27,883 bases of DNA from the NCBI GenBank assembly GCA_003500135.1, contig DNTA01000255.1, forward strand, positions 1 through 27,883, written 5' to 3'. The stretch comes from Cytophagales bacterium. Lineage in GTDB: Bacteria > Bacteroidota > Bacteroidia > Cytophagales > Cyclobacteriaceae. Every line of letters starts with the position of its first letter. The stretch's first letter is position 1. This document shows, piece by piece, positions 15,082 through 23,576 of the stretch. A program made the translations under genes and the position numbers. Under the pieces are notes generated by a model, which saw nothing but the letters and a program-made list of their open reading frames with translations, did no database searches and was not told the DNA's origin.

Positions 15082-18000
15082 TTAAACCAGATTTAAAATT
15101 TTTGGGTAATATAATTTAAATTCTTCAAAATACGCTTCTAATTTGTTTAAATCCTGATCGAGGCCTTCATAGGGCCCTACTTTGAGTTTGCCTTCTATTT
15201 CTGTGGACAAATTGGCTACTTTTTCAACGCCCAGGGTACCCGAAGTACCCTTTAGCGTATGCAAGTTAATGCGAATACTTTCATAATCATGCTCTTCCAA
15301 AGCCATTGTGCATCCTTGCAGTTGCTCCTGCGTTTCCTGAACAAATTCATGGAAGATGCTTACCACCATATCCCCGCCAGTGTAATTTACAAGTTGATCA
15401 ACGATTTCCGTGTTGACGATGTTGTCTTCTTGCTCCACTTCCTGATCTTCATTTACATATTGTACCTCATCATTAAGAATCTGCCTGATTTTTTGTAAAA
15501 GCTCATTAGCTTTTATTGGTTTGGACACATAATCGTCCAGACCGGCTTTTATGAACCGCTCTTTGTCCTCTTTCATGGAATAGGCAGTCATGGCCACGAT
15601 AGGCCCCAGGTTAGGAAGGCCGAGGGCTTTGATCTTCCTCGTGACTGTAATGCCATCCATATCTGGCATTTGTATATCCATTAAAATGATGTCATATGGT
15701 TTTTCTGGGGCTTTTTTGATGGCGTCTGTTCCATTTACTGCAAGATCGACTATACAACCTGCTTTTCGCAATATTTCCCCTCCAACTTGCCGGTTAACAA
15801 AATTATCATCTACCAGAAGAATTGCCGGCTTTTTATCACCAAAGAAGCCATTGATCTTTTGTTTGTTTTTAAGCAGTTCATCTTCATCGATGACTACCTG
15901 ATCAGTTGTTTCGGCTACAAAGGTAAACCAAAAAGTACTTCCCAGTCCTATGGCTGAGTAAACCCCAATATCACCCCCCATCAGTTTACATATTTCCTTT
16001 GAAATGGAAAGGCCTAAGCCCGTACCTCCAAATACTTTCGTGCTCGAATTGTCGAGTTGGCTAAAACTGCTAAAAAGCTTTTTGATATTTTGCTGACTGA
16101 TACCGATGCCTGAATCGCTCACAACCACCTTTATCGTGTTTTTATTGCCCGAGCGAACGATCGTTTTAAGGCTTATATTGATTGACCCACCGCCATCAGT
16201 AAATTTAATTGCATTGGAAGTGAGATTGGAAAGGATTTGTAATATGCGTGTTTCATCAGCTAGCAATTTATCAGGTAGGTTCTCATCGAGGTGATAGTAC
16301 AAATTGATGTTTTTAGCTTGTGCCTGCTGGACAAAAAGCGCGTAAAACTTTTCCATGGTTTTATGGAGGTGAACGGGCGCCCTTTTAATTTCCATTTTAC
16401 CGGCTTCGATCTTAGACAGGTCAAGAATGTCATTCAATATATTCAGTAGTGTTTCCGACGATTTTTTAATTGTATCGACATAACTGCGCTGTTCTTTTTT
16501 CAGCCGGGTATCGCCAAGGAGGTCGATCATACCAATAATACCATTCATTGGGGTCCTGATCTCATGGCTCATATTGGCCAGAAAAGCTTCCTTCACTTTT
16601 AAAGATTTTTCAGCTACTTCCTTGGCATGCCTTAGCTCGGCATTCGCTTTTTTCAACTGGGTGATGTCTCTTGCAACACCTTCAATATATTTTTCGGAAC
16701 CAGGGCTGCTGGCCAGTCTTATGTTACAGATAAAGTTGAGAATACTACCATCTTTATGAATTACCGAAGCCTCAAAGTTTCTCACGCTTTGCTCTCTTAT
16801 AAGATTGCGCAATAGATCTTTAGTTTTGGTATTGTAGAGGTAATAATTGGTCACATTTCGGTAAAGAACGGAATTGGTTTCATAGCCTAATGAATCTTTA
16901 ACAGATGGGCTTACCAAGGTGATATTACCGGAAATATCACAGCGAAAGTAAATGTCCTGGAATGATTCAAAAATATTCCGGAATTTCTCCTCGCTTTCCT
17001 GTAGGGCCAATCCGCTAAGTTTTTTCTCAGTTATATCATGCGCAATGCCAGATACCTCCACTGTGGTACCTGCCTCATTAAAAATCGGATTCAGAAATAT
17101 TTCCTTCCATAAAAATCCCTGATTATTTTTTTCGGGAACTTTGATCTCGAAATGCTGGGGTTTTCCCTGAAATACTTCGTGATAAATCTTTTGCCAGTCT
17201 ATTTTGGGAAATGACCTTGAACGGTTCTTTGATTTATTGTCGTCGTTCAGATGAAATAAAAAGTATTTGGATTGGGCAAAATTTTTGTTGTAGGCCTTCA
17301 CAGTCATGTTTTGGTCTACCGACCAAATGAGATGTGTAGAGCTTTCAAAGATGGCGGCCAATCGAGCGGATTGTTCCTGTATTTTGTGTTCCTTTTCTTT
17401 TCGGTCAATGGCAAGGGCAATCTGACTACTGATAAAATCAAGTAATTCAAGATCGCGATATGTGTATGCCTCCCTGTTCGAATAATTTTGAATGGCAATA
17501 ATACCAATCACCTGTTCTTGAAGCTTCAGGGGAACACCAAGCCAAATTTTAGGTATGTCCCCAAGAAATTCAACCCTGCCATGATGTTCCAGGTTATGGA
17601 TGTCTTTATCGAACAAAAACATACCTTTTTTCGACATCATGGCGTATTCAGCGATGCCCTTTCCTATTGGCCGATAAAATTTTCTTGGCCGGTCAGGTTG
17701 GCGCTGGTCAATAAAGTAAGGGAATTTCAGGTATTTACCCGTTTCATCACGCAGGGCTATGTAAAAGTTGTCCGTTTCTATGATGTTGGAAAGTTCCCTG
17801 TGGATTCTTTCGAATAGGTTTTCAGTGTTGGAGCTATGAATGGTCAAATTGGCGATTTTGTAGTATAGCGCCTGGGCTTTTTCTGCTCTAACCCGCTCGG
17901 TTATATCATGAAAAATCGCTTTAAATTCTACAGGATGACCATTTTTAAAAGTACAATTGATGCCGCCGCTAACATGTATTTTTTGTTGTTGCCTGGTAAT

Positions 18001-19293
18001 AAAAATGGTCTCAATTTTATTGACTTTCTTCCCCTCAATTAGAAGTTCTAAAGCAATAAGTGTCTTGTTTCTGTAGTCGGGGTGAACTATGTCAATAAAA
18101 TGCATCGTTTCCAATTCCTTATCCGAATAGCCTAATTTTTCTTTCCAGATTTTGTTAACGAATAAAAATTTGCCCTCAATTGAAAAAATCTGAATAAGGT
18201 CATTTGCATTATCAAACAACTCCCTCAGCTGCTCATTGCTTCTTTTGAGCTGAAGGTTTATTTCTTCTTGTTCCGATAAATTCTCGCCAACCATGGTAAC
18301 CGTATTTAACTGCCCGCGATTACTGCACAAAAATACATTGCTGAGTTTGATTAAAGATTTACTGCCATCTTTTTTCAACAAATAAGCGTTGAAAAAGGCT
18401 GGTAATCCGCTATCGTTAAACACCAATTGGATGAGGTGTTGCATATCGTAGGGTTCAATCGGTTGCAGAAAGCTGGATACTGACTTGCCTTTTATGGCAC
18501 TGATGCTGGCTCCTACATACGAAGCAAAGGTTTGGTTGATAAATGTAATATGTCCTTTTCGATCAATTGAAAATGCCAGCATGTCAGACGGTTCCAGAAC
18601 TGCCTGTAGTTTTTGCTGGGATTTTTCGATAAAGCTTCGATGCTCCATCTTTGCATTATCCTCTTGATATTCAATTAATGGAATACCAATAGCCAGATAA
18701 TCCATTTCAATAAAAGGCTGGGAAAATGGAATGATAACTTCAAAAATAGGGGTTTCAACATTATCGTTACCGCAAATATTGATTAAATGTGTCCTGGCTT
18801 TGGTATGTTTCACACACCATTGGGCATTATCATATAATTTATTTCTTATGCCGTCGAAATGCTTGTTGCCCGTGTAATTTAGCCAGGCTTTATTTTTACT
18901 GGCGAAAACATTTTCAATTGTGCCGGCTCTTAGAAGCAGATTTTTAGGGTAAGATAAGATGTCAAAAAATGGGTGGCTTTCGGTAATGAAAATTGAAAAT
19001 CGATTGAAGTCATCGTGCCCGACTTCGGGTAAACTAAAAAAGAACTCTTTTGCCTCAACGCTGGATTTTTCAAATTTTACAAATTGGTCGGTTTGATTTG
19101 CGATCTCCTGACCAATCGTCTTCTCCAGGCTTTTACTTAAAACGAAGCCGTTAGAACTGTACCAATCCAATGGGGAAAGCGTATTTCCTTTTTCAAAAGG
19201 GTACTTCTGAATCACCTCGTTTTGAGAGGGGTAGAATTTTAAAACGAGTTCAATATTGGATATTCCCGGTATAAGTTTTTCTGGTACAGACAT
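15082..19293 (-). CDS. Multi-PAS/GAF hybrid histidine kinase with receiver and HPt domains
   Basis: A 1403-aa phosphorelay sensor without a clear transmembrane helix, so probably cytosolic. The order is an N-terminal region of unclear fold (1-230), PAS (about 235-345), PAS (about 350-470), GAF (about 475-635), PAS (about 645-760), PAS (about 765-885), and a HisKA dimerisation helix with His910 (NMSHEIRTPMNG). The ATPase follows, with Asn1027 (N box), DSGIGIS (1060-1066) and GGTGLGLSIS (1089-1098). A receiver has Asp1206 (LMDIQMPDMDG) and Lys1258, and a C-terminal HPt domain has His1345 (NLHTLKGTSGTLG). All catalytic residues for a His-Asp-His relay are present. The stimulus cannot be read from sequence; PAS and GAF stacks may bind small ligands, light- or redox-sensing cofactors. 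It is the first gene of a five-gene operon. Confidence 0.96.
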   Translation of the reverse strand: MSVPEKLIPGISNIELVLKFYPSQNEVIQKYPFEKGNTLSPLDWYSSNGFVLSKSLEKTIGQEIANQTDQFVKFEKSSVEAKEFFFSLPEVGHDDFNRFSIFITESHPFFDILSYPKNLLLRAGTIENVFASKNKAWLNYTGNKHFDGIRNKLYDNAQWCVKHTKARTHLINICGNDNVETPIFEVIIPFSQPFIEMDYLAIGIPLIEYQEDNAKMEHRSFIEKSQQKLQAVLEPSDMLAFSIDRKGHITFINQTFASYVGASISAIKGKSVSSFLQPIEPYDMQHLIQLVFNDSGLPAFFNAYLLKKDGSKSLIKLSNVFLCSNRGQLNTVTMVGENLSEQEEINLQLKRSNEQLRELFDNANDLIQIFSIEGKFLFVNKIWKEKLGYSDKELETMHFIDIVHPDYRNKTLIALELLIEGKKVNKIETIFITRQQQKIHVSGGINCTFKNGHPVEFKAIFHDITERVRAEKAQALYYKIANLTIHSSNTENLFERIHRELSNIIETDNFYIALRDETGKYLKFPYFIDQRQPDRPRKFYRPIGKGIAEYAMMSKKGMFLFDKDIHNLEHHGRVEFLGDIPKIWLGVPLKLQEQVIGIIAIQNYSNREAYTYRDLELLDFISSQIALAIDRKEKEHKIQEQSARLAAIFESSTHLIWSVDQNMTVKAYNKNFAQSKYFLFHLNDDNKSKNRSRSFPKIDWQKIYHEVFQGKPQHFEIKVPEKNNQGFLWKEIFLNPIFNEAGTTVEVSGIAHDITEKKLSGLALQESEEKFRNIFESFQDIYFRCDISGNITLVSPSVKDSLGYETNSVLYRNVTNYYLYNTKTKDLLRNLIREQSVRNFEASVIHKDGSILNFICNIRLASSPGSEKYIEGVARDITQLKKANAELRHAKEVAEKSLKVKEAFLANMSHEIRTPMNGIIGMIDLLGDTRLKKEQRSYVDTIKKSSETLLNILNDILDLSKIEAGKMEIKRAPVHLHKTMEKFYALFVQQAQAKNINLYYHLDENLPDKLLADETRILQILSNLTSNAIKFTDGGGSINISLKTIVRSGNKNTIKVVVSDSGIGISQQNIKKLFSSFSQLDNSSTKVFGGTGLGLSISKEICKLMGGDIGVYSAIGLGSTFWFTFVAETTDQVVIDEDELLKNKQKINGFFGDKKPAILLVDDNFVNRQVGGEILRKAGCIVDLAVNGTDAIKKAPEKPYDIILMDIQMPDMDGITVTRKIKALGLPNLGPIVAMTAYSMKEDKERFIKAGLDDYVSKPIKANELLQKIRQILNDEVQYVNEDQEVEQEDNIVNTEIVDQLVNYTGGDMVVSIFHEFVQETQEQLQGCTMALEEHDYESIRINLHTLKGTSGTLGVEKVANLSTEIEGKLKVGPYEGLDQDLNKLEAYFEEFKLYYPKILNLV

Positions 19294-19398
19294 GAACTAA
19301 AAATACGTTCTAAGATTGTGGTTGGTTAAATATATCAAAAAAGTATGGTAACGCGATAAATTTGATTGGTCAGCTTTCTCAACATATCCAAACTTTAC

Positions 19399-19406
19399 TA
19401 GCTTTG
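19399..19406 (+). promoter_or_regulatory. Candidate -7 promoter element of miaA
   Basis: TAGCTTTG matches TAnnTTTG fully and sits 12 nt before the miaA ATG. A TTTC lies 20 nt upstream in the -33 position, one mismatch from TTTG. If used, the leader would be only a few nucleotides. Confidence 0.35.
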
Positions 19407-19418
19407 AAGCTCAATTCT

Positions 19419-20342
19419 ATGAGCAAAAAAAAGCATTTGATCATTATAGCCGGTCCCACTGCCGTGGGTAAAACTGATTTGACCGTTAGATTGGCCCAAC
19501 ACTATCATACGGAAATCATCTCCTGTGACTCACGTCAGTGTTTTAAAGAACTTGAAATCGGAACAGCCAAACCCACTGGGGATGAAATGCAGGGGATTCC
19601 ACACCATTTTATTGATTGCTTTCCATTAGAAAAGCTTTTCAGCGCGGGTAAGTTCGAAACAGCAGCAATTGATCTATTAGAAAATGATCTCTTCAGAAAA
19701 TATGACGTGGTACTAATGTCTGGTGGTTCGGGATTGTATGCTGATGCAATAATCAGTGGTATGAATGGATTTCCGGAAGTGCCCATTTCGGTACGACAAA
19801 ACCTTTATGAAGTGTACCATCAACAGGGTTTGCCTCCTTTACTTGCCGAGCTGGAGGTCTGCGATCCGGAATATTTCAAAAGTGTTGATCACAATAATCC
19901 TCAACGCATAGTCAGAGCCCTGGAAGTTATCAGGGTATCGGGAAAACCGTTTAGTCAATTTCGTACCAATCAGTCAATAATGAGGGGCTTTGAAATCATT
20001 TTAATTGGTTTAAACCGGGATCGGCATGAGCTTTATGATCGAATTAACCGTCGTATGGATTTGATGATAGAACAGGGTTTGTTCGAAGAAGCAAAACGAT
20101 TGATCCGGCATCGGCATCACAATGCTTTGAAAACGGTTGGTTATAAAGAAATTTTTGCTTATTTCGATGACGAATACGACAGGGAAGAGGCAATTCGCCT
20201 TTTGAAACGAAACTCCAGAAGGTATGCCAAAAGACAATTGACGTGGTTCCAGCGTTATGAAAATATGAAATGGTTTCATCCGAATGAGGAAAGAAAAATC
20301 AGGCAATTTATTGACAAAAAGATCAGGCAAAACAATGAATGA
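19419..20342 (+). CDS. miaA: tRNA dimethylallyltransferase
   Basis: Adds an isopentenyl group to adenosine 37 of tRNAs reading UNN codons. The 307-aa protein has the P-loop AGPTAVGKT (11-19), ISCDSRQCFKELEIGTAKPT, HHFIDCF, MSGGSGLYADA, and RIVRALEVIRVSG, all standard MiaA blocks. The C-terminal NSRRYAKRQLTWFQR is also typical. The ATG at 19419 begins right at the domain; a longer version starting at a TTG further upstream would add a non-conserved stretch. The last 8 nt overlap the MOSC gene, marking the start of a plus-strand run of five genes. Confidence 0.95.
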   Translation: MSKKKHLIIIAGPTAVGKTDLTVRLAQHYHTEIISCDSRQCFKELEIGTAKPTGDEMQGIPHHFIDCFPLEKLFSAGKFETAAIDLLENDLFRKYDVVLMSGGSGLYADAIISGMNGFPEVPISVRQNLYEVYHQQGLPPLLAELEVCDPEYFKSVDHNNPQRIVRALEVIRVSGKPFSQFRTNQSIMRGFEIILIGLNRDRHELYDRINRRMDLMIEQGLFEEAKRLIRHRHHNALKTVGYKEIFAYFDDEYDREEAIRLLKRNSRRYAKRQLTWFQRYENMKWFHPNEERKIRQFIDKKIRQNNE

Positions 20343-21135
20343 TATAACCGTAACACAACTTTGGATTTACCCGGTCAAGTCGATGCGCGGTATTAGTGTC
20401 AAAAATGCTTTGGTGGAAGAAAAGGGTTTTGTTCATGACAGGAGATGGATGTTGGTTGACCGACAGGGAAAATTCATCACCCAGCGCAAGTACCCTGTTT
20501 TGACTCAATTCCAGCCGGATTTTGTGGATGGTCAGTTGCAAATCACTTTTCTTCGCGATAAGAGCAGTATTGCCATACCAGATAGTGAAGAAGGCGAAAC
20601 GGTTTCGGTTGAGTTATGGGATGATACATTTACCACCACTAAACTGGACAGTGAAATAAATGCTTGGTTTTCTGAGAAATTAGACCTCGAGTGTTTTTTG
20701 GTACATAATAACCAATCAACACACAGAAAGCTAAGTGAAAAGTACGTAGCTGGTGATCGTGATTTGAGTTTTGCTGATGGCTACCCCTATCTGCTGGCAA
20801 ATGAAGCTTCCTTGAAAGAGTTGAATTCAAAGCTCAATAAGCCGGTGAATATTGATAGATTCCGCCCTAATATCGTTGTAAGTGGCAATTATCCGTTCGC
20901 AGAAGACAGATGGCAAAAATTTACCATTGGTGAAATACCATTTCTTTTTGCGAAGCCATGCCCGAGGTGTGTGGTAATTGATATTGACCAGTCTACCGGC
21001 GCCAGTGATCCGGAAATACTTAAAACATTGGCGTCTTTTAGAATGATGGAAAATAAAGTGATGTTTGGGATCAATATAGTGGCATTAAAAAAAGGGGGGA
21101 TATCACTCGGGGAAAAGTTGAAACTTAATGGTTAA
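20335..21135 (+). CDS. MOSC domain protein (YcbX/mARC-like)
   Basis: A 266-aa molybdenum-cofactor-binding oxidoreductase type protein. The N-terminal MOSC_N barrel starts LWIYPVKSMRGI (9-20). The C-terminal MOSC domain carries FRPNIVVSG (175-183) and KPCPRC (207-212). Cys212 is at the position expected to ligate molybdenum in mARC proteins, which reduce N-hydroxylated compounds. No molybdopterin synthesis genes are in this window. The ATG at 20335 overlaps miaA by 8 nt; an ATG 51 nt further upstream is possible but lies deep in miaA. The true substrate is unknown. Confidence 0.88.
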   Translation: MNDITVTQLWIYPVKSMRGISVKNALVEEKGFVHDRRWMLVDRQGKFITQRKYPVLTQFQPDFVDGQLQITFLRDKSSIAIPDSEEGETVSVELWDDTFTTTKLDSEINAWFSEKLDLECFLVHNNQSTHRKLSEKYVAGDRDLSFADGYPYLLANEASLKELNSKLNKPVNIDRFRPNIVVSGNYPFAEDRWQKFTIGEIPFLFAKPCPRCVVIDIDQSTGASDPEILKTLASFRMMENKVMFGINIVALKKGGISLGEKLKLNG

Positions 21136-21158
21136 AAACTTAGTAAACAATACGGGAT

Positions 21159-21701
21159 ATGTTAGCGCTTAACTTAAAGGCATTACACATCATATTTGTA
21201 GTTACCTGGTTTGCTGGTATATTTTATATCGTAAGGTTATTTGTATACCATGTCGAAGCTACGGAAAAACCGGAACCAGATAGGTCAATATTGTTGAACC
21301 AGTACAAGTTAATGTCAAAAAGGCTTTGGTACATTATCACCTGGCCTTCGGCTATATTAACCCTGGTACTTGGTGCATGGTTGGTGATCGTGAATAATTG
21401 GCTGACATATCCACCCGCATGGCTATGGTGGAAATACGGCTTTTTGGTATTGCTCTATATCTACCACTTGTATTTGCACAGGCTTTATAAACAGTTGCAA
21501 CGTGATGAAGTTAACTACACGAGCCATCAGATGAGGGTACTGAATGAAGTATCTACAATTTTGTTGTTTGCCATCGTATTTGTGGTAGAACTACAAAATG
21601 CAATTAATATCACATACGGAATTATAGGACTGATATTTTTAATATTGTTGCTTTATGCGGGCATTAAGGCATATCAGAAAAACAGGGCTAAAAATGAATA
21701 G
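21159..21701 (+). CDS. hemJ: HemJ-type protoporphyrinogen IX oxidase
   Basis: A 180-aa membrane protein with four to five hydrophobic segments, often auto-annotated as CopD family. KALHIIFVVTWFAGIFYIVRLFVYH (7-31) contains the conserved His10 and Arg26, and WWKYGFLVLLYIYHLYLHR (90-108) contains the conserved Lys and His. These match HemJ, the b-heme-containing oxidase that converts protoporphyrinogen IX to protoporphyrin IX. The position just before SCO and cytochrome c genes fits a haem/respiration role. It is 23 nt from the MOSC gene and overlaps the SCO gene by 8 nt. Confidence 0.85.
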   Translation: MLALNLKALHIIFVVTWFAGIFYIVRLFVYHVEATEKPEPDRSILLNQYKLMSKRLWYIITWPSAILTLVLGAWLVIVNNWLTYPPAWLWWKYGFLVLLYIYHLYLHRLYKQLQRDEVNYTSHQMRVLNEVSTILLFAIVFVVELQNAINITYGIIGLIFLILLLYAGIKAYQKNRAKNE

Positions 21702-22350
21702 AAGAAAAATGCGTTACACAGTTTTTTCCATAGCATCATTGCTTTGGTTCGGAGCATGTTCTCAGGGCGGAAGTGTAAAAAAGTTACCTATTTACGGGCC
21801 AAAGCAGTTGGTTGAATCGGAAGAAGGTGGAATGCAATTGGATACCAGTTACCATAAAATCCCCAACTTTACTTTTGTGGATCAGGATAGCAGTATGGTA
21901 AATAACCAGACTTTTGAAGACAAGGTATATGTTGCCGATTTCTTTTTTACAACCTGTCCTACTATTTGCCCGAAAATGAAAGCCCAAATGCTAAGGGTAT
22001 ATGAAGCTTTTTATGAAAATGACCAGGTAGCCATTTTGTCTCATACCATCGATCCGGAATACGATGACGTGGAAGCGCTACATGATTTTGCTAATAAGTT
22101 GGGTGTGGAAAGTAAAAAATGGCGTTTTGTGACTGGTCAGAAGAAGGATATTCTTGACATTGCATTAAAAGGATATATGGTAACTGCCATGGAAGATGAA
22201 ACCGCCCCAGGCGGGCTCGTGCATTCCGGGGCTTTTATATTAATTGATAAAAAAGGAAGAGTAAGGGGCTTGTATGACGGAACAGAGCCCATGGAAGTGG
22301 ATCAATTGATCAATGATATACCTGTACTTTTAAAGGAATATGAAGGTTAG
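21694..22350 (+). CDS. SCO1/SenC family copper-binding lipoprotein
   Basis: A 218-aa thioredoxin-fold protein that binds copper and helps assemble the CuA centre of cytochrome c oxidase or acts as a thiol reductase. The TTCPTICPK segment supplies Cys88 and Cys92, and LVHSGAFIL supplies His177, the three copper ligands. The N-terminus is a lipoprotein signal ending FGAC (lipidated Cys22), so it is membrane anchored after Lgt processing. The ATG at 21694 overlaps hemJ; a second in-frame ATG (21709) would also keep the signal peptide. Confidence 0.93.
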   Translation: MNRRKMRYTVFSIASLLWFGACSQGGSVKKLPIYGPKQLVESEEGGMQLDTSYHKIPNFTFVDQDSSMVNNQTFEDKVYVADFFFTTCPTICPKMKAQMLRVYEAFYENDQVAILSHTIDPEYDDVEALHDFANKLGVESKKWRFVTGQKKDILDIALKGYMVTAMEDETAPGGLVHSGAFILIDKKGRVRGLYDGTEPMEVDQLINDIPVLLKEYEG

Positions 22351-22807
22351 GATTGCACTATTTTTACCTCTTATATTTTTCTTTTGGATAGGATGTGGTG
22401 AAAGTCAAAAGGGTAAAGATAAAGAGGGTAACGAAGTAAAGCTGAACAGGCAAGATGAAATCAGGCTTAAGCAGTACATTGTAAAAGGCCGAAGGATATA
22501 TGAAACCAATTGCAGTAACTGTCATCAACCCGATGGTGCGGGGCTAGGTAAACTCTATCCGCCGCTCATGGCTTCCGATTATCTTTCTATTGATAGCTTG
22601 AATCGAGTGGCATGTTTAATAAAATATGGAATGGAAGGCCCTATAGTAGTAAATGGTAAGGAATACAATCAACTAATGCCAGCCAATACACAATTGAATA
22701 ACCTTGACATAGCTGAAGTGATGACCTACATATACAATGAATTTGGTGGTCAGACAACAATCATCACTCAGCATGATGTCAGGAAATATCTCGATGAATG
22801 TGATTAG
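22340..22807 (+). CDS. Class I cytochrome c lipoprotein
   Basis: A 155-aa c-type cytochrome. Residues 1-19 are a lipoprotein signal ending WIGC (Cys19). The haem attachment site is CSNCH (58-62), followed by QPDGAGLGKLYPPL as in other class I domains. The distal ligand is probably Met113 (LMPAN). It overlaps the SCO gene by 11 nt. Its stop overlaps tail-to-tail with the stop of the next convergent gene by 4 nt. It is likely an electron carrier tethered to a membrane near a terminal oxidase or another reductase; no oxidase subunit is in the window. Confidence 0.93.
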   Translation: MKVRIALFLPLIFFFWIGCGESQKGKDKEGNEVKLNRQDEIRLKQYIVKGRRIYETNCSNCHQPDGAGLGKLYPPLMASDYLSIDSLNRVACLIKYGMEGPIVVNGKEYNQLMPANTQLNNLDIAEVMTYIYNEFGGQTTIITQHDVRKYLDECD

Positions 22808-23367
22808 TCTTCAAAGAAACGTTTGAGGTTCTGTATCTCCTTCCCATTTTGAAGTGATACATCCATATTAGCATAAAGGCCTTCTTCCCTGATTTTTAAT
22901 TTCAACCGGTCGATCACCTCGATTTCTCCATATTTTGATTCAATTTCATTGATCCAGTCCCTGAAATCGTCGTCGTTCAAATTAATTTCACCTTCGTTGA
23001 TATCATCGGGGTCAATATCAGTAATTTCAATGTCCATGTGGGTTACCGCTTCTTCAATTTGATGAGCCATGGCTTCGATAAATTCTTCCAGGTTGTCACT
23101 CATCATATCAATTTGAATGTCGAGATCTTCCAGCGCATCCTCCCAGTCTTTTTCGTTGATATTGATTTCAATTTTTGTATCTCTATCTTCCAGTTTTTCC
23201 AGGTTTCTTTCAAGGCGTTCCCCCATCTCTTCAAGATACTCTTCCAGTTCAACTTCCTTTCCATTTACTTTTATGGTCACTTTGGCATCATCGTGCTTTT
23301 GTGCAATAGAATCAGTGATAAGGAACGGAGCGATAGCGAAGCTCAATAGCAGTACGATTTTTTTCAT
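22804..23367 (-). CDS. Acidic exported protein of unknown function
   Basis: A 187-aa protein with a clear signal peptide (1-22, KKIVLLLSFAIAPFLITDSIA). It is very rich in Asp and Glu: stretches such as DIEITDIDPDDINEGEI and the LEEYLEEMGERLERNLEKLED segment give a strongly negative mature protein, with a helical, possibly coiled-coil first half. I recognise no family. The ATG at 23367 is chosen because a longer frame start adds a non-signal-like stretch in front of the signal peptide. It lies downstream of murI with a 209-nt gap holding a long hairpin. It could bind cations or basic partners in the periplasm, but that is inference. Confidence 0.7.
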   Translation of the reverse strand: MKKIVLLLSFAIAPFLITDSIAQKHDDAKVTIKVNGKEVELEEYLEEMGERLERNLEKLEDRDTKIEININEKDWEDALEDLDIQIDMMSDNLEEFIEAMAHQIEEAVTHMDIEITDIDPDDINEGEINLNDDDFRDWINEIESKYGEIEVIDRLKLKIREEGLYANMDVSLQNGKEIQNLKRFFED

Positions 23368-23471
23368 AATTATCCTCTTTGATTTTTTATAATAAAACCA
23401 GTCTAAAAAATATGCCAAAAATTAATTTATTGACTCATCGATCTGTTTAACAATTAGTTGCATGTATTTTA

Positions 23472-23527
23472 CAGGTAATTCCATTTTCAGAAGTTGTACA
23501 CTTCCGAACATAAAATGAATACACCTG
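23472..23527. repeat. Long imperfect hairpin between murI and the acidic protein gene
   Basis: The arms 23472-23494 and 23500-23527 pair over about 19 bp: CAGGT with ACCTG, ATT with AAT, CATTTT with AAAATG, and GAAGT with ACTTC around a TGTAC loop. Small internal loops and one bulge interrupt the stem. There is no T-run, so it is not a classical terminator. It is about 50 nt past the murI stop and about 105 nt before the acidic protein ATG on the same strand. Confidence 0.5.
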
Positions 23528-23576
23528 AACGGTTTTGAACGATTTTTATCACAGGAAAAGCATCAGGATAATTCAA

